Assembly (NCBI GenBank): GCA_014584395.1
Contig: JACTMY010000002.1
Coordinates: forward strand, 1 to 64,000
Source: Planctomycetota bacterium
GTDB taxonomy: Bacteria; Planctomycetota; Planctomycetia; Gemmatales; HRBIN36
Direction of reading: 5' to 3'
Length of the DNA: 64,000 nt
A program made the translations under genes and the position numbers. Below the pieces are notes generated by a model. It saw only the letters and a list, made by a program, of their open reading frames with translations, was not told the origin of the DNA and did no database searches. Shown piece after piece: positions 26,707-37,000 of the stretch. Each line of letters begins with the position of its first letter. The first letter of the stretch is position 1.

Positions 26707-27138
26707 ATGCGATCTTGGTTGATTCCCGGCGTGTTGTGCGGCGTCATCGGGTTGGCTTCATGGAGTTGGGCGAATGGTTTGCGTCCTCAGTCCGCTGAAC
26801 CGGACCAGCGGGTCTTTGAGCTAAGGACTTATCACGTTGCCGAAGGCAAGATGGACGCCTTGCAAAGGCGCTTCCGCGACCACACCAACCGGTTGTTGGA
26901 AAAGCAGGGCGTGAAGTTGATCGGCTTTTGGACGCCGAACGATCCCAAGCTGGCTTCGAAGCAATTGATCTGGTTGATCGCCCATGAGAGCCGGGCCAAG
27001 GCCGACGCATCGTGGAAGGCTTTTGTCAACGATCCCGAGTGGAAACAGGCGTTTGCCGAGTCGGAGAAGGAAGGCAAACTGGTGGACGAGATTCATCGGG
27101 TGTATCTCGATCCGATCGATTTTTCTCCCTTGAAATAA
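26707..27138 (+). CDS. Exported NIPSNAP-family protein
   Basis: 143 residues. An N-terminal signal peptide (GVLCGVIGLASWSWANG) precedes a single NIPSNAP domain of the dimeric alpha/beta-barrel fold (RVFELRTYHVAEGKMDALQ, LIWLIAHES, and a C-terminal VYLDPIDFSPLK). The family is widespread and of uncertain function. It begins 175 bases after the DUF488 gene; that spacer contains the palindrome GAGGCGATCGCCTC. The PQQ-propeller gene follows 10 bases after its stop, so these two are probably co-transcribed. Confidence 0.85.
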   Translation: MRSWLIPGVLCGVIGLASWSWANGLRPQSAEPDQRVFELRTYHVAEGKMDALQRRFRDHTNRLLEKQGVKLIGFWTPNDPKLASKQLIWLIAHESRAKADASWKAFVNDPEWKQAFAESEKEGKLVDEIHRVYLDPIDFSPLK

Positions 27139-27148
27139 CGAGGTTGCC

Positions 27149-28393
27149 GTGCAACATGGGGCTTGGGCGGGTCTGATCCTATCGAGTTTCATCGCCATGG
27201 CTTGGCAGGACGTGGAGAGCCTCTGGCCGCGGTTTCGCGGTCCGGACGGCGCGGGGACAAGCGCTGTGGCTTTGCCCGTGGAGTGGCGCACGGCAAACAT
27301 GCTCTGGAAGCTGCCGATTCCAGGGCAGGGCAACGGTTCGCCCGTCGTCTGGGAGGACAAGCTCTTTCTCACCTCCGCCAGCGCCGATGGCACGGAGCGT
27401 TTGCTTCATTGCGTCCACTCCGGGACCGGACAGTTGGAATGGACGCGCCGCCTGCCCGGACGCAAGGCCCCGCATCACCGCAAGAATTCCCTGGCCTCCT
27501 CGACGCCCGCGACGGATGGACAGCGGGTTTACGTCTGCTCCTGGGATGGCCAGGACCTGTTGTTGTCCGCCCATGATTTTCAAGGACAAGCGGCATGGCA
27601 AGTCTCCCTCGGCGGCTTCACGGCCAACCATGGAGCGGGCCATTCACCCATTGTGCATGATGGAACGGTCTACTTGTTCAAGGACCATGACGCCGGCTCC
27701 GATCTCTTCGCCTTCGACGCCGCCACGGGCCAGAAGCGCTGGCAGCAAAAGCGGCCCGTCTTTCGGGCCTGCTATTCCACGCCGCTCATTCACGAAGCTG
27801 AGGGACGCGCCTCCGAGTTGATCGTCGTGAGCACGGCCGACGTGGCCGGGTACGATCCCAAAACGGGCAACCAGCAATGGTTTTGTCGTTGGTCGTTCGA
27901 CAAGGAGCAACTCCGCACCGTGGCTTCCCCATTTCTGTGCGGCGACCTGGTGATCGTCTCCAGCGGCACGGGCGGCGGCGAACGGCAAGCCATGGCGGTG
28001 CGCCTAGGAGGCAGCGGCGACGTCACCAGCACCCACCGAGCTTGGCGGCTCACCCGCGGCGTGCCTTACGTGCCGACCATGATTGCCCACGGCGACTGGC
28101 TGTTTTACGTCAACGATCAAGGCGTGGCGGGCTGCCTGGAAGCCAAGACCGGCAAGAGCCTTTGGACTCAGCGGCTGAGCGGCAACTTCACGGCTTCGCC
28201 GGTCTGTGCGGCGGGGCACATTTACGCGGTGAACGAAGAAGGCGACGTTTTCGTCTTCGCCGCGGAACCGCGCTGGAAACTGGCGGCAAAAAATCATCTG
28301 CACGAGGCGGTCATCGCCTCGCCGGCCGCCGTCGGCGGCAAGCTCTACCTCCGCGGCCAAGACCATCTGTTTTGCATCGGCGAATCGCGGTAG
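27149..28393 (+). CDS. PQQ-binding-like beta-propeller protein
   Basis: 414 residues with a GTG start. A hydrophobic N-terminus (GLILSSFIAMAW) is followed by LWPRFRGPDGAG, the opening motif of many planctomycete exported propellers. Repeating blades carry the WxxxL/GxxxW pattern (TGQLEWTRRLPG, TGQKRWQQKRPV, TGKSLWTQRLSG, TGNQQWFCRWSF). There are no dehydrogenase active-site residues, so it is closer to BamB-like scaffold propellers than to a quinoprotein enzyme. It starts 10 bases after the NIPSNAP gene. Confidence 0.85.
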   Translation: MQHGAWAGLILSSFIAMAWQDVESLWPRFRGPDGAGTSAVALPVEWRTANMLWKLPIPGQGNGSPVVWEDKLFLTSASADGTERLLHCVHSGTGQLEWTRRLPGRKAPHHRKNSLASSTPATDGQRVYVCSWDGQDLLLSAHDFQGQAAWQVSLGGFTANHGAGHSPIVHDGTVYLFKDHDAGSDLFAFDAATGQKRWQQKRPVFRACYSTPLIHEAEGRASELIVVSTADVAGYDPKTGNQQWFCRWSFDKEQLRTVASPFLCGDLVIVSSGTGGGERQAMAVRLGGSGDVTSTHRAWRLTRGVPYVPTMIAHGDWLFYVNDQGVAGCLEAKTGKSLWTQRLSGNFTASPVCAAGHIYAVNEEGDVFVFAAEPRWKLAAKNHLHEAVIASPAAVGGKLYLRGQDHLFCIGESR

Positions 28394-28439
28394 AATAGGG
28401 CCGTTGGCCCATCGCGGGCGGATGAACAAGGGCACAACC

Positions 28440-30314
28440 ATGGGGAGTGATACAGGCATGTGGCCGCGATTAAACGGAAAGCGAATGGCGATGATGCTGG
28501 GACTTGGCCTGCTGCTGGCCGGGTCGATCGCAAGTTTGCCCCTCTGGGCTGGACGCACCGAACCGCCCGCGGCCGAGCCTGGTCCAACCGTGCCCATCGG
28601 GTCGAAGATCGACCGTTTGACGTTCAAGGACATTCGCTATCTGCCCCGGTCGCTGGACGAACTCGGCGAAGCCAAGTTCATCGTCCTGGCGTTTCTCACG
28701 ACCTCCTGCCCCGTGGCCCAACGCTCCATCCCGACGCTGAATCGCTTGGAGAAGGAATATCGCGCTCAGGGCGTTCGCTTCGCCGCCGTGAACGTGGGCC
28801 AAGAGGACACCATCCGCGACATGGCCAAGCAGGCCCTCGATTTTCAAATGGTCATGCCGATGCTCAAGGATGATGGCGGCGCCGCGGCCCGTAAGCTAGG
28901 CGTGCTGCGTACGCCGGAGGTCGTCATCCTCGATGAACAGCGGGTGCTGCGCTACCGGGGACGCATCGACGACCGCTATCGCCTCGGCGGCTCCCGCAGC
29001 GAGCCGACGCGCTCGGACCTGAAGGAAGCCCTGACGGAACTGCTGGCGGGACAAGAGGTGAGCGTTCCCGAGACCCCAGTGGATGGGTGCCTGATCACCT
29101 TCCATGTTCCAAGCCCATCGAACCAAACCGTGACCTATGCCGAGCACATTGCCCCGATCCTGCGCCGCCACTGCATCGAGTGCCATCGACCGGAGACGGC
29201 GGCCCCCTTTTTCCTATTAACCTATGAACAGGCCGCCCAGCGCGCGAACACCCTCGCGGAAGTGGTTCGGGAGGAGCGCATGCCGCCCTGGTACGCAAGC
29301 CCCGAACATGGCCAGTTTGTCAATCGCCGGGGTCTGAGTGCCGAGGAGAAACAGCGGATCGCCGATTGGGTGCGGCAAGGCAAGCCGGCCGGCGATCTGG
29401 CGAAGCTGCCCCCCTTGCCTGAAGAAGTGGTGAAACCTTCCTCCAAGTGGCTCATCGGCGAGCCGGACCTGGTGCTCAACGTCACGGAGCATGAGATTCC
29501 CGCCGAGGGCGAAGTGGCTTACAAGTACGTCTTTCTGCCCTTCCTATTCACTGAGGATACCTGGATTCAGGATTTACAAATCCTGCCAGACAATCCAAGA
29601 GTCGTTCACCATGCCAACCTGGCCTATCTGGTGGTGGGAGAAGGCTTTAAGATGAACAACTTCATCACCGGCTACGTCCCCGGGGGCGAACCGATGCGGT
29701 TGACGGATCAGGTGGGGTTCAAGATTCCCAAGCGGTCGATCATCGGCATCCAGATTCACTATGTAACGACGGGCAAGCCGGAGCGGTGCCAGATCAAGAT
29801 TGGCATGCGTTACGCCCGGGAAGTGATTCGCAAGCAGTTGCGGTTCAAGCTGATCGCCGACTATCGGTTCGCCATCCCGCCGGAAGCCCCGGCCCATCGG
29901 GTCGAGGCGCGCCGGCGGCTCGAAGAGGAAAGCGTGGGCGTGGGCCTATTCATCCACATGCATCTGCGCGGCCGCGACATGACCTTCCTGGCGCGGCGGC
30001 CCGACCGCAAGGAGCCGGAGGTATTGCTCGTCGTCCCCAACTACAGTTTCGATTGGCAGATGCCCTACCGCTGGGCCAAGGACGCCATGCGCTTTCCGGC
30101 CGGGACGGTCATCGAGTGCATCGCTCATTACGACAACTCCTCCTTCAACCCCTATAATCCCGATCCCAAGGCCACGGTCCGCGATGGGCAGCAGACCAAG
30201 GACGAGATGATGAACGGCTTCTTTTTTTATACCTTGGCGAATGAAGACCTCAACTTGACCATCAACCCCAAGAACGGCCACGTCGTGGCTCCGAAGGCGG
30301 AGACCAAGCCATGA
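28440..30314 (+). CDS. Redoxin / cytochrome c / copper monooxygenase-like fusion
   Basis: 624 residues, exported (LGLGLLLAGSIASLPLWAG). Domain 1 (about 50-210) is a thioredoxin-like redoxin with TTSCPVAQRSIP: one Cys and no CxxC. Domain 2 (about 225-325) is a cytochrome c-like unit with one haem site, CIECH at 245-249, and a likely axial Met in ERMPPWYA. Domain 3 (about 330-600) resembles the copper type II ascorbate-dependent monooxygenase fold, with His-rich blocks VVHHANL, IQIHYVTTG and FIHMHLRG. ATG 28440 has AAGGG upstream; TTG 28404 and ATG 28422 are alternatives. Its stop overlaps the CYTH gene start (ATGA). Confidence 0.8.
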   Translation: MGSDTGMWPRLNGKRMAMMLGLGLLLAGSIASLPLWAGRTEPPAAEPGPTVPIGSKIDRLTFKDIRYLPRSLDELGEAKFIVLAFLTTSCPVAQRSIPTLNRLEKEYRAQGVRFAAVNVGQEDTIRDMAKQALDFQMVMPMLKDDGGAAARKLGVLRTPEVVILDEQRVLRYRGRIDDRYRLGGSRSEPTRSDLKEALTELLAGQEVSVPETPVDGCLITFHVPSPSNQTVTYAEHIAPILRRHCIECHRPETAAPFFLLTYEQAAQRANTLAEVVREERMPPWYASPEHGQFVNRRGLSAEEKQRIADWVRQGKPAGDLAKLPPLPEEVVKPSSKWLIGEPDLVLNVTEHEIPAEGEVAYKYVFLPFLFTEDTWIQDLQILPDNPRVVHHANLAYLVVGEGFKMNNFITGYVPGGEPMRLTDQVGFKIPKRSIIGIQIHYVTTGKPERCQIKIGMRYAREVIRKQLRFKLIADYRFAIPPEAPAHRVEARRRLEEESVGVGLFIHMHLRGRDMTFLARRPDRKEPEVLLVVPNYSFDWQMPYRWAKDAMRFPAGTVIECIAHYDNSSFNPYNPDPKATVRDGQQTKDEMMNGFFFYTLANEDLNLTINPKNGHVVAPKAETKP

Positions 30315-30850
30315 CGCCGGCGGTGATCGAAGGACTGCCACCGCGGCGCAACGTCGAAATCAAAGCCCATCTGCGCGACGTGGAGCTAGCGCGAAAGCAA
30401 GCGGCACGGATCGGCGCCAAACCCATGGGTTTCCTCCGGCAAGTCGATACCTATTTCCGCGCCGCACATGGCCAGTTGAAACTCCGCGAGACGCTGCATG
30501 AGCCGGCCGTGCTCATTTGGTATCATCGACCGGCGGACCCCGAGAGCCGTTTGTCGGAATATCTGCTGACCCCCGTGGCCGATCCGGAAGCCATGAAGCG
30601 GACGCTGACTTTGGCCCTGGGCTGCCGGGGGCAGATTGTCAAAACCCGCGAGCTGTGGCTGTATGAAAACGTGCGCATCCATCTCGATGACATCGAGGGG
30701 CTGGGCCTTCGGCTGGAGTTCGAGGCGGTGCTTCCCGCCGAGTCGAGCTTGGATGCGGGCCATGCCATCGTCCATCGGCTGCGCGACCATTTCGGCATCC
30801 AGCCCGGGGACTTGATCGCCGAGTCGAACGAAGCCTGGCTGCCGCCGTGA
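30311..30850 (+). CDS. CYTH-domain protein (class IV adenylate cyclase-like)
   Basis: 179 residues forming one CYTH barrel: RRNVEIKAHL at the start (the ExExK motif is reduced to EIKA), then KLRET, LIWYHRPA, VKTRELWLYENVRIHLDDIEGLG and EFEAVL. CYTH enzymes bind triphosphates with divalent metals and act as adenylate cyclases or (thio)triphosphatases; the activity cannot be chosen here. The start overlaps the previous stop by 4 bases and pxpA follows 10 bases later. Confidence 0.8.
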   Translation: MTPAVIEGLPPRRNVEIKAHLRDVELARKQAARIGAKPMGFLRQVDTYFRAAHGQLKLRETLHEPAVLIWYHRPADPESRLSEYLLTPVADPEAMKRTLTLALGCRGQIVKTRELWLYENVRIHLDDIEGLGLRLEFEAVLPAESSLDAGHAIVHRLRDHFGIQPGDLIAESNEAWLPP

Positions 30851-30860
30851 CGAGGTGGAC

Positions 30861-31535
30861 ATGATCGACCTCAATGCTGATCTGGGTGAAAACGGCCTGC
30901 ACGACGAGGAACTGTTCCCGCTGATCTCGTCGGCCAACGTCGCATGCGGCGGCCACGCCGGCGACCCCATGACCATGCTGCGAACCCTGCGGCTGGCCCG
31001 GCGCTTTGGCGCCCGGGTTGGCGCCCATCCCGGCTTTTGGGACCGCGAGCATTTTGGACGGCGTGAGTTGCCGCTTGGTCCGGAGGAGATTTTCGCTTTG
31101 GTCCTTTGTCAGATCGCTGCTTTGGATGCCCTGGCCCGGCATGAAGGGATGAGCCTGGAATACGTCAAACCGCATGGGGCACTCTACCATCAGGCACATC
31201 GGGATCGGACCGTCGCCCGGCCCCTCGTTGAGGCGGCCCGAAAGTACGCGTTGGCCGTGATGGGTTTGCCCGGCGGCGGCATGGAACAGGCAGCCAAGGA
31301 ACAGGGCGTTCCATTCATCGCCGAGGGATTCGCGGATCGCCGGTACTTGCCGGATGGACAGCTCGTGCCCCGCGGCGATCCCCGGGCCATCATCACGGAC
31401 CCGGACGAAGCCGCGGATCAAGTCCAACGGTTGATCGACCGCGGCCAGGTGCAAACGATTTGCATCCATGGTGATCACCCCAACCCGGTCCCTTTCTTGA
31501 CGGCCCTGCGTCAAAAGTTGACGTCAACGATCTAA
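30861..31535 (+). CDS. pxpA: LamB/YcsF family, 5-oxoprolinase subunit A
   Basis: 224 residues: IDLNADLGEN at the start, the metal/His block SANVACGGHAGDP, RVGAHPGFWDREHFGRR, and VKPHGALYHQ. PxpA works with PxpB and PxpC in ATP-dependent opening of 5-oxoproline to glutamate. GAGG stands 5 bases before ATG 30861; a GTG at 30855 is an alternative. The partner pxpC follows 18 bases later, but no pxpB lies between or beside them. Confidence 0.88.
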   Translation: MIDLNADLGENGLHDEELFPLISSANVACGGHAGDPMTMLRTLRLARRFGARVGAHPGFWDREHFGRRELPLGPEEIFALVLCQIAALDALARHEGMSLEYVKPHGALYHQAHRDRTVARPLVEAARKYALAVMGLPGGGMEQAAKEQGVPFIAEGFADRRYLPDGQLVPRGDPRAIITDPDEAADQVQRLIDRGQVQTICIHGDHPNPVPFLTALRQKLTSTI

Positions 31536-31553
31536 GCGGCGAGGTGAGGCGAG

Positions 31554-32459
31554 ATGGGCTTTCGGGTCGTTCGCCCTGGAACGTTGAGCCTGCTGGTGGA
31601 TCAGGGGCAGCCGCATCGGCGCGCCGTGGGCATGCCGCTGGGCGGACCGGCGGATGCCGCGGCGTTCACGCTCGGTCAGGCGCTCGTGGGCAACACCGCT
31701 GAAGCCGTCGCCCTGGAGATGACTTGTCTGGGACCGGACCTTGAAGCGACGGAGCGCCATGGCTGCGTGGTCATGGGGGCGCCCTTCTTGATCAAGCTGC
31801 GCGGCGACGTCATTCCCGTGGGGACGACGTTTACCGTTGAGCCTGGCGACCTGCTGCAGATGGCTTCGACGGGGCAGGGGTGCAGGGCTTATCTGTGCGT
31901 TCGGGGCGGGTGGAGCCAACCGCCGAAGTTCAGTCCTGCGGGTGGTTGGCAACCGATCCAGAAAGGCGACATCTTGGAATGCCCATCCAGCCGTATCCAG
32001 CGCCGCTGGGTTCCCGATTTGCCGTTGCTGCCGGTCGATCTGGATCGCCTGCGCGTCGTGACGGGGAGTCATCTATCGGCCGATCAGCGGAGCCGGCTTG
32101 CCGCCTCCAAACTGCGGGTTCGGCCGGACTCGAACCGCATGGGCTTGCGTTTGACGATCGATCCTCCCTTGCCGCCGTTTGAGGGAGGCGAACTGACCTC
32201 CGCCCCCGTCGCTCCGGGCACGCTCCAGCTTCCTGCCTCGGGTCAGCCGATTTTGCTGGGCGTCGATGCTCAGACCATCGGCGGCTATCCGCGTCTGGCC
32301 CACGTGATCACTGCGGATTGGCCCAAGATGGGGCAACTGGCTCCTGGCCAAGAAGTGCATTTTACATGGGTCAACCACCACGATGCTCGTGAGGCGCTTG
32401 TGCAGCAACAGACTTGGTTGAAGGAACGCGTTCAGAGTATGCTCGATTCGCTGTTTTAA
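31554..32459 (+). CDS. pxpC: 5-oxoprolinase subunit C (biotin-dependent carboxyltransferase fold)
   Basis: 301 residues of the PxpC/KipA/AHS2 family: VVRPGTLSLLVDQG at the start, GMPLGGPADAAAF, VGNTAEAVALEMT, then LRVVTGSHL and, near the end, QTIGGYPRLAHVITAD. The length is normal. It is adjacent to pxpA. In the usual operon PxpB (KipI/AHS1) sits between or next to these, or is fused to PxpC; the N-terminus here shows no AHS1 domain. Confidence 0.87.
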   Translation: MGFRVVRPGTLSLLVDQGQPHRRAVGMPLGGPADAAAFTLGQALVGNTAEAVALEMTCLGPDLEATERHGCVVMGAPFLIKLRGDVIPVGTTFTVEPGDLLQMASTGQGCRAYLCVRGGWSQPPKFSPAGGWQPIQKGDILECPSSRIQRRWVPDLPLLPVDLDRLRVVTGSHLSADQRSRLAASKLRVRPDSNRMGLRLTIDPPLPPFEGGELTSAPVAPGTLQLPASGQPILLGVDAQTIGGYPRLAHVITADWPKMGQLAPGQEVHFTWVNHHDAREALVQQQTWLKERVQSMLDSLF

Positions 32460-32532
32460 ATGCCGCGGTTTGACGGATATCAAAGGCAGTCGATCACGCC
32501 AAGCCTGGCATTGAATAAGGAAAGACATCGCC

Positions 32533-34011
32533 ATGAACCGGTTCAGAACCTTGCTGTGGAAGGGGTTGGGAGTCTGGGGACTCGTCGCGGGCTTCACCTG
32601 CCCGGGAGCGGCCTTGGCCCAGGCGGAACGCTATGAGCTGGGCAAGCGGTTGATCGAATTCGAAAAGTGTTGGGATCAGCATGCTGATGCCGAGCGTCGA
32701 GCCAAGGCGTGTGAGAAGCTCGACCAGGCTGTGCAATTATTTTTCGGTGCTCGCTTGGGCCAGGCGGGAGAAGCCATCGAAGAAGCCCGCCGGCTGCTCG
32801 CGGGGGAATCCCAAACGCCCGCGCAGCGCTGGGCTAGATCACTCTACCTCAAGGTGGAGCGGCGCTTCCTCGAATCCCTCCCCAGCGAGAACGGCCAAGG
32901 ATTCGCCACCAGCGAAGTGGAGATTCGGCTGCAACCGTTCTATCAGGCCAACGAGCCGATCCCGGAGAACGCACGTTTGCTGATCTCGGAAGCACTCTTG
33001 CCCTTGGGGCAAACGAGCCAGCAAGAGGTGAGCCTGCCGATCCGCGATTGGCCGCTTGTCCACAAACATCGGTTCACCTTGGGTCAATCGGTGGACCTCG
33101 ATGGTTACCTGCACTACCGCATCCTGGTGGGAGAGAAACCGGTGCTTTCGGGGACGGTGGCTCTCTCCGCGGCGCGGAACCTTTCAAAGCGGTTGGCCGT
33201 ACTGCAGGAAAAACTGGATCGTGAAACCGAACCGGGCCGTTCGACCGAAGCCCTGACGCTGCGCGAAAGGGTGCGACTACTCAAGGTGCTTGCCGATCAA
33301 CGCAGCCCCGAGACGGATTATCCCGCGGCACGCTTGCTCGCCGAGGCGGAAGCCCTGGCACAAGCGGTCCAAGAAGGCAAGCCGTATTTCGGTCAAGGGC
33401 GGGCCGGAATGTTCTGGCTGACCCTGCCTCAAGCATCGTCTCCCGTTCAGGTTCGGTTACAGGCACCATCGGCGGCGCGGGAGCGCAAGCCGCTCCCATT
33501 GGTCCTGGCCCTGCATGGCGCTGGCGGTAGTGAAAACATGTTTTTCGACACCTACGGCCATGGTCTGGCGGCGCGGCTGGCCGGCGAGCGGGGCTGGCTT
33601 TTCGCGGCGCCGCGCGTCGGCCTGGGCATGAACTTAGCGGGCTTGATTGATGCCATCGACGCCCTGTACCCCGTTGACCGCCAGCGCGTTTTCGTCGTGG
33701 GCCATTCCATGGGCGCCGCGGCGGCCTTGACTGCGGCCGGCCAGTCGCCGCGCTCGTTCGCGGGCATTGCCGCCCTGGGTGGCGGCAGGGCCATTCGGGT
33801 TCAAGAACCGATGAAATCCTTGCCCTTTTTTGTCGGCATTGGCGACAAGGATTTCGCCTACCGCGGCGCTCAGGGATTAGCGGACGCCCTGAAGAAAGCC
33901 GACGTTAAAACCGTCGAATACCGCGAGTACCCGCGCATCGAACACCTGGCCATCGTTCAGGTGGCCTTGCCCGACGTTTATGCCTTCTTCGACCGGTTGA
34001 GTCGCCAGTAG
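32533..34011 (+). CDS. Exported alpha/beta-hydrolase (esterase-like)
   Basis: 492 residues. The signal peptide (LGVWGLVAGFTCPGAALAQ) is followed by an uncharacterised helical/beta region of about 290 residues. The hydrolase domain has LVLALHGAGGSENMF as the oxyanion strand, nucleophile Ser392 in GHSMG, a likely Asp in GIGDKD (438/440) and His471 in RIEHL. The triad order fits poly(3-hydroxybutyrate) depolymerase or feruloyl-esterase-like hydrolases. The substrate is unknown. It is convergent with the giant lipoprotein gene, 15 bases away. Confidence 0.82.
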   Translation: MNRFRTLLWKGLGVWGLVAGFTCPGAALAQAERYELGKRLIEFEKCWDQHADAERRAKACEKLDQAVQLFFGARLGQAGEAIEEARRLLAGESQTPAQRWARSLYLKVERRFLESLPSENGQGFATSEVEIRLQPFYQANEPIPENARLLISEALLPLGQTSQQEVSLPIRDWPLVHKHRFTLGQSVDLDGYLHYRILVGEKPVLSGTVALSAARNLSKRLAVLQEKLDRETEPGRSTEALTLRERVRLLKVLADQRSPETDYPAARLLAEAEALAQAVQEGKPYFGQGRAGMFWLTLPQASSPVQVRLQAPSAARERKPLPLVLALHGAGGSENMFFDTYGHGLAARLAGERGWLFAAPRVGLGMNLAGLIDAIDALYPVDRQRVFVVGHSMGAAAALTAAGQSPRSFAGIAALGGGRAIRVQEPMKSLPFFVGIGDKDFAYRGAQGLADALKKADVKTVEYREYPRIEHLAIVQVALPDVYAFFDRLSRQ

Positions 34012-34026
34012 GAAAAGTTGATCGGT

Positions 34027-37000
34027 CTACCGTCCACGCTTGGCTTCCTGCAGCCGACGCGTCGCTTCGGGATGATTGGGGATGCGCTCGAGAGCGGCCT
34101 CAAAAGCTTTGACTGCTTCTGCATTCTTTCTTTCCTGCATGAACTGTTGGCCGGTTTGCATGAACTGGTTGAACTCGGCCATGTTTAGAGCGGCTTTGGC
34201 GCGCGGATCGTTGGGGACGGCAGCTAAAGCAGCCTGATACGCGGCGATGGCTTCGGCCCATTTCCGTTGCCGGTCCATTTGCTGACCTAGCTGCATCTGC
34301 CTGGCGTATTCTGCTTGATTGGGATTTTGACCCTGAGCGGGGCCAACCGGTGGCCGAGGGTCGGGTCGGCTTGGCTGCGTGGGCTGGCCTGGCGGCTTCT
34401 TCTTCGAATCCTCAAGGGCCTTCTTGGAATCGTTAAGGGCGCGGTTGGCCAGCGGATCGCGGGGGTTGAGTTGGACGGCGGCCGTGTAATGCTGGACCGC
34501 TTCCTCGTACTTCTTGGCGGCAAAGGCGGCGGCCCCGGCCCGCATGTGGCTCATGAACTCGGCCTGTTTTTTGGCTGCATCATCGCTCGGCGGCTCGGGC
34601 GGCCTCTTCTTTGAATCCTCGAGGGCCTTCTTGGAATCGTTGAGGGCGCGGTTGGCCAGCGGATCGCGGGGGTTGAGTTGGACGGCGGCCGTGTAATGCT
34701 GGACCGCTTCCTCATACTTCTTGGCGGCAAAGGCGGCGGCCCCGGCCCGCATGTGGCTCATGAACTCGGCCTGCTTTTTGGCCGCATCATCCTTTCCCGC
34801 GGGGCTGGTGTCGACTGGACGGGTCGGCTCCTTGGCCAACTGTCGCGCCAGGTTCAGGCGGAACTTGGCTTCCGTGTGGTTCGGGTCGATCTTCAAAACC
34901 TGTTCAAATGCCTTGATCGCATCGTTGTACCTTTTCGCGGCCATGGCGTCCTGGCCGGCCTTGAGTGCGGCTTGCAACTCCGCTTGTTTCTTGGCGGCAT
35001 CTTGTTGTTGGTTCGATGCGGCTTCTTCCTCGGCCTTTTTCCTCGCTTCGTTGCGCTGCCGGGCCAAGGCCAATTGAGTCGTGGCTTCCTCGTTGGTGGG
35101 ATCGAGCCGCAAGGCTTCCTGAAAAGCGCGCATGGCGTCCTCGAAGCGGCCCTCGTTCATGGCAGTGCGGCCGAGCCGTAATTGGGCCTGGGATTGCGAG
35201 CGCCGCTGCTGCAATTCCTGCTTGACGCGGGCTTCCTCGCGGGCCTTCGCTTCCTCGCGCTCCTTGATCCGGGCCTTCTCTTCCGCGTCGGCCTTGGCCT
35301 TGGCGTCGGCTTCGGCCTTGGCCTTTTCAGCAGCTTCGCGCTTCTCCCGATCCGTCGCGACGACTTCGGCTTGATGGTATTTCTCGGCCATCCCTAAGAG
35401 CAGAGACGCATCGCCATCGTTCGGGAACAGCTTCAAGGCTTCCTTGAAATTGTTCACGGCGTCTTGATAGTTCTTCTGACTGAGCGCTTCGCGGCCGGCT
35501 CGCATCAAATCTTCATACTGCTTCTCGTGCTCTTTTTTCCGCGACTCGGCCTTGGTCTTGGCGTCGGCTTCCGCCTTGGCCTTGGCCAGATCGGCGGTGC
35601 GCTTGGCCTGTTCCCACTTGCGCTGCATTTGACCGATGCGCGGGTCGGTCCGGGCCAGTTTGGCGGCTTCTTGGATATAGGTCTGGGCCAATTCGAACTG
35701 CCCCTCCAGGAGTGCCTGGTCGGCTTGGGCGAGGTAGCGGCTGAGCTGCTCGGTTTGCTTGCGGCGCTCCTCCTCGGCTATCTGAGTTTGCCGGCGCCGC
35801 TCTGCTTCGGCCTTGGCTTTTTCGTCAGCCTTGGCCTTGGCCAGTTCGGCCTCCTGGCGTTTGCGGGCGGTTTCCAATTCCAACACTAATAGAGGATGCG
35901 TTGGATCCTGGGGTGCTGTTTTCTTCAATTCCTCGATGTAGGCTTCGGCGGCGTCGAACTGCTTGGCGGCGATGCTGGACCGCGCGAGCTTGTTCAATTC
36001 GGCGGCACGCGCCTCCTTGTGCCGGGCTGCTTCGTGGAGCCGCTTCTCCACCAGGGATTGATCGCGGGCAATGCGCGCTCGGCTCTGACCGGTCAATAGC
36101 TCCACATCACCGGGCGCCAATTTCAAGGCTTCCTCATAGCTTTGCAGGGCCTGCTCGAATTGTTTTTGCGCCTCGGCTTGCTGTGCTTGCTGCTTGAGCC
36201 GGGTAAGTTCGCCGCGGCGGCGCTGCTCCTGCTGCTCGCGGCGCTGCCTGTCCGCTTGCTCCTGCTGCCGGGTCTGAAGGGCCTTGCGGTTGCGCTCCAT
36301 GCCGGTGAGGACGTGGTCGGTCTTGAACAGGCGGCCGGCCTCCTCGTATTTGGCCAGGGCCAGTTCGTGCTGCTGTTCCTGCTCGGCCTTGCGGGCGGCC
36401 TCGAGCGCCGCCAGATATAGCTGTTCGTTCTGCTTGGCCAACTCCTCGGCGGCCTTGCGCTTGGCCTTTTCCTCGGCGAGCTTGCGCTCCAGTTCAGCGA
36501 GCTTGGCCGCGTCCTGGGCTTTGGCGGAGGCCCGCGCCTGCTCCATCAGCGCCTGGTTGAGAAGCCGCTCGACCTCGTCGGTGCGCTGAAGCTGTCGGGC
36601 CGATTGCAGGAAGCTGACGGCCGCGGCCCATTCGCCTTTGGCCATGGCCAACTGGGAGTCATCGAGCAAGCGTTGATAAGCCGCGCGCTGGTTGTTTTGC
36701 AATTCCAGCAGGCGGTCGCGCTCCGCCTGATCGCGGCGGCGGCGCTCCTCCTCATGGCGGGCCCGGGCATCGGCCAGTTCGCGTTCCCGCTGGCGGCGCA
36801 GCTCCTGATCGCGGCGGGCCATCTCCTGCAAGGTTCGCTGCCGCCGGAGTTCCTCGTCCCGGGCGCGCGCCTGCGCCAGTTCGAGCAGGATGGCCTCCGA
36901 GGGATGCAGGGCGGCGGCGCTCTCGAATTGCTGAATGGCGATGGTGAAGTTGGCCTGACCCAGGGCCACGCGCGCCTGGATGAGCAATTGTTGCGACGCG

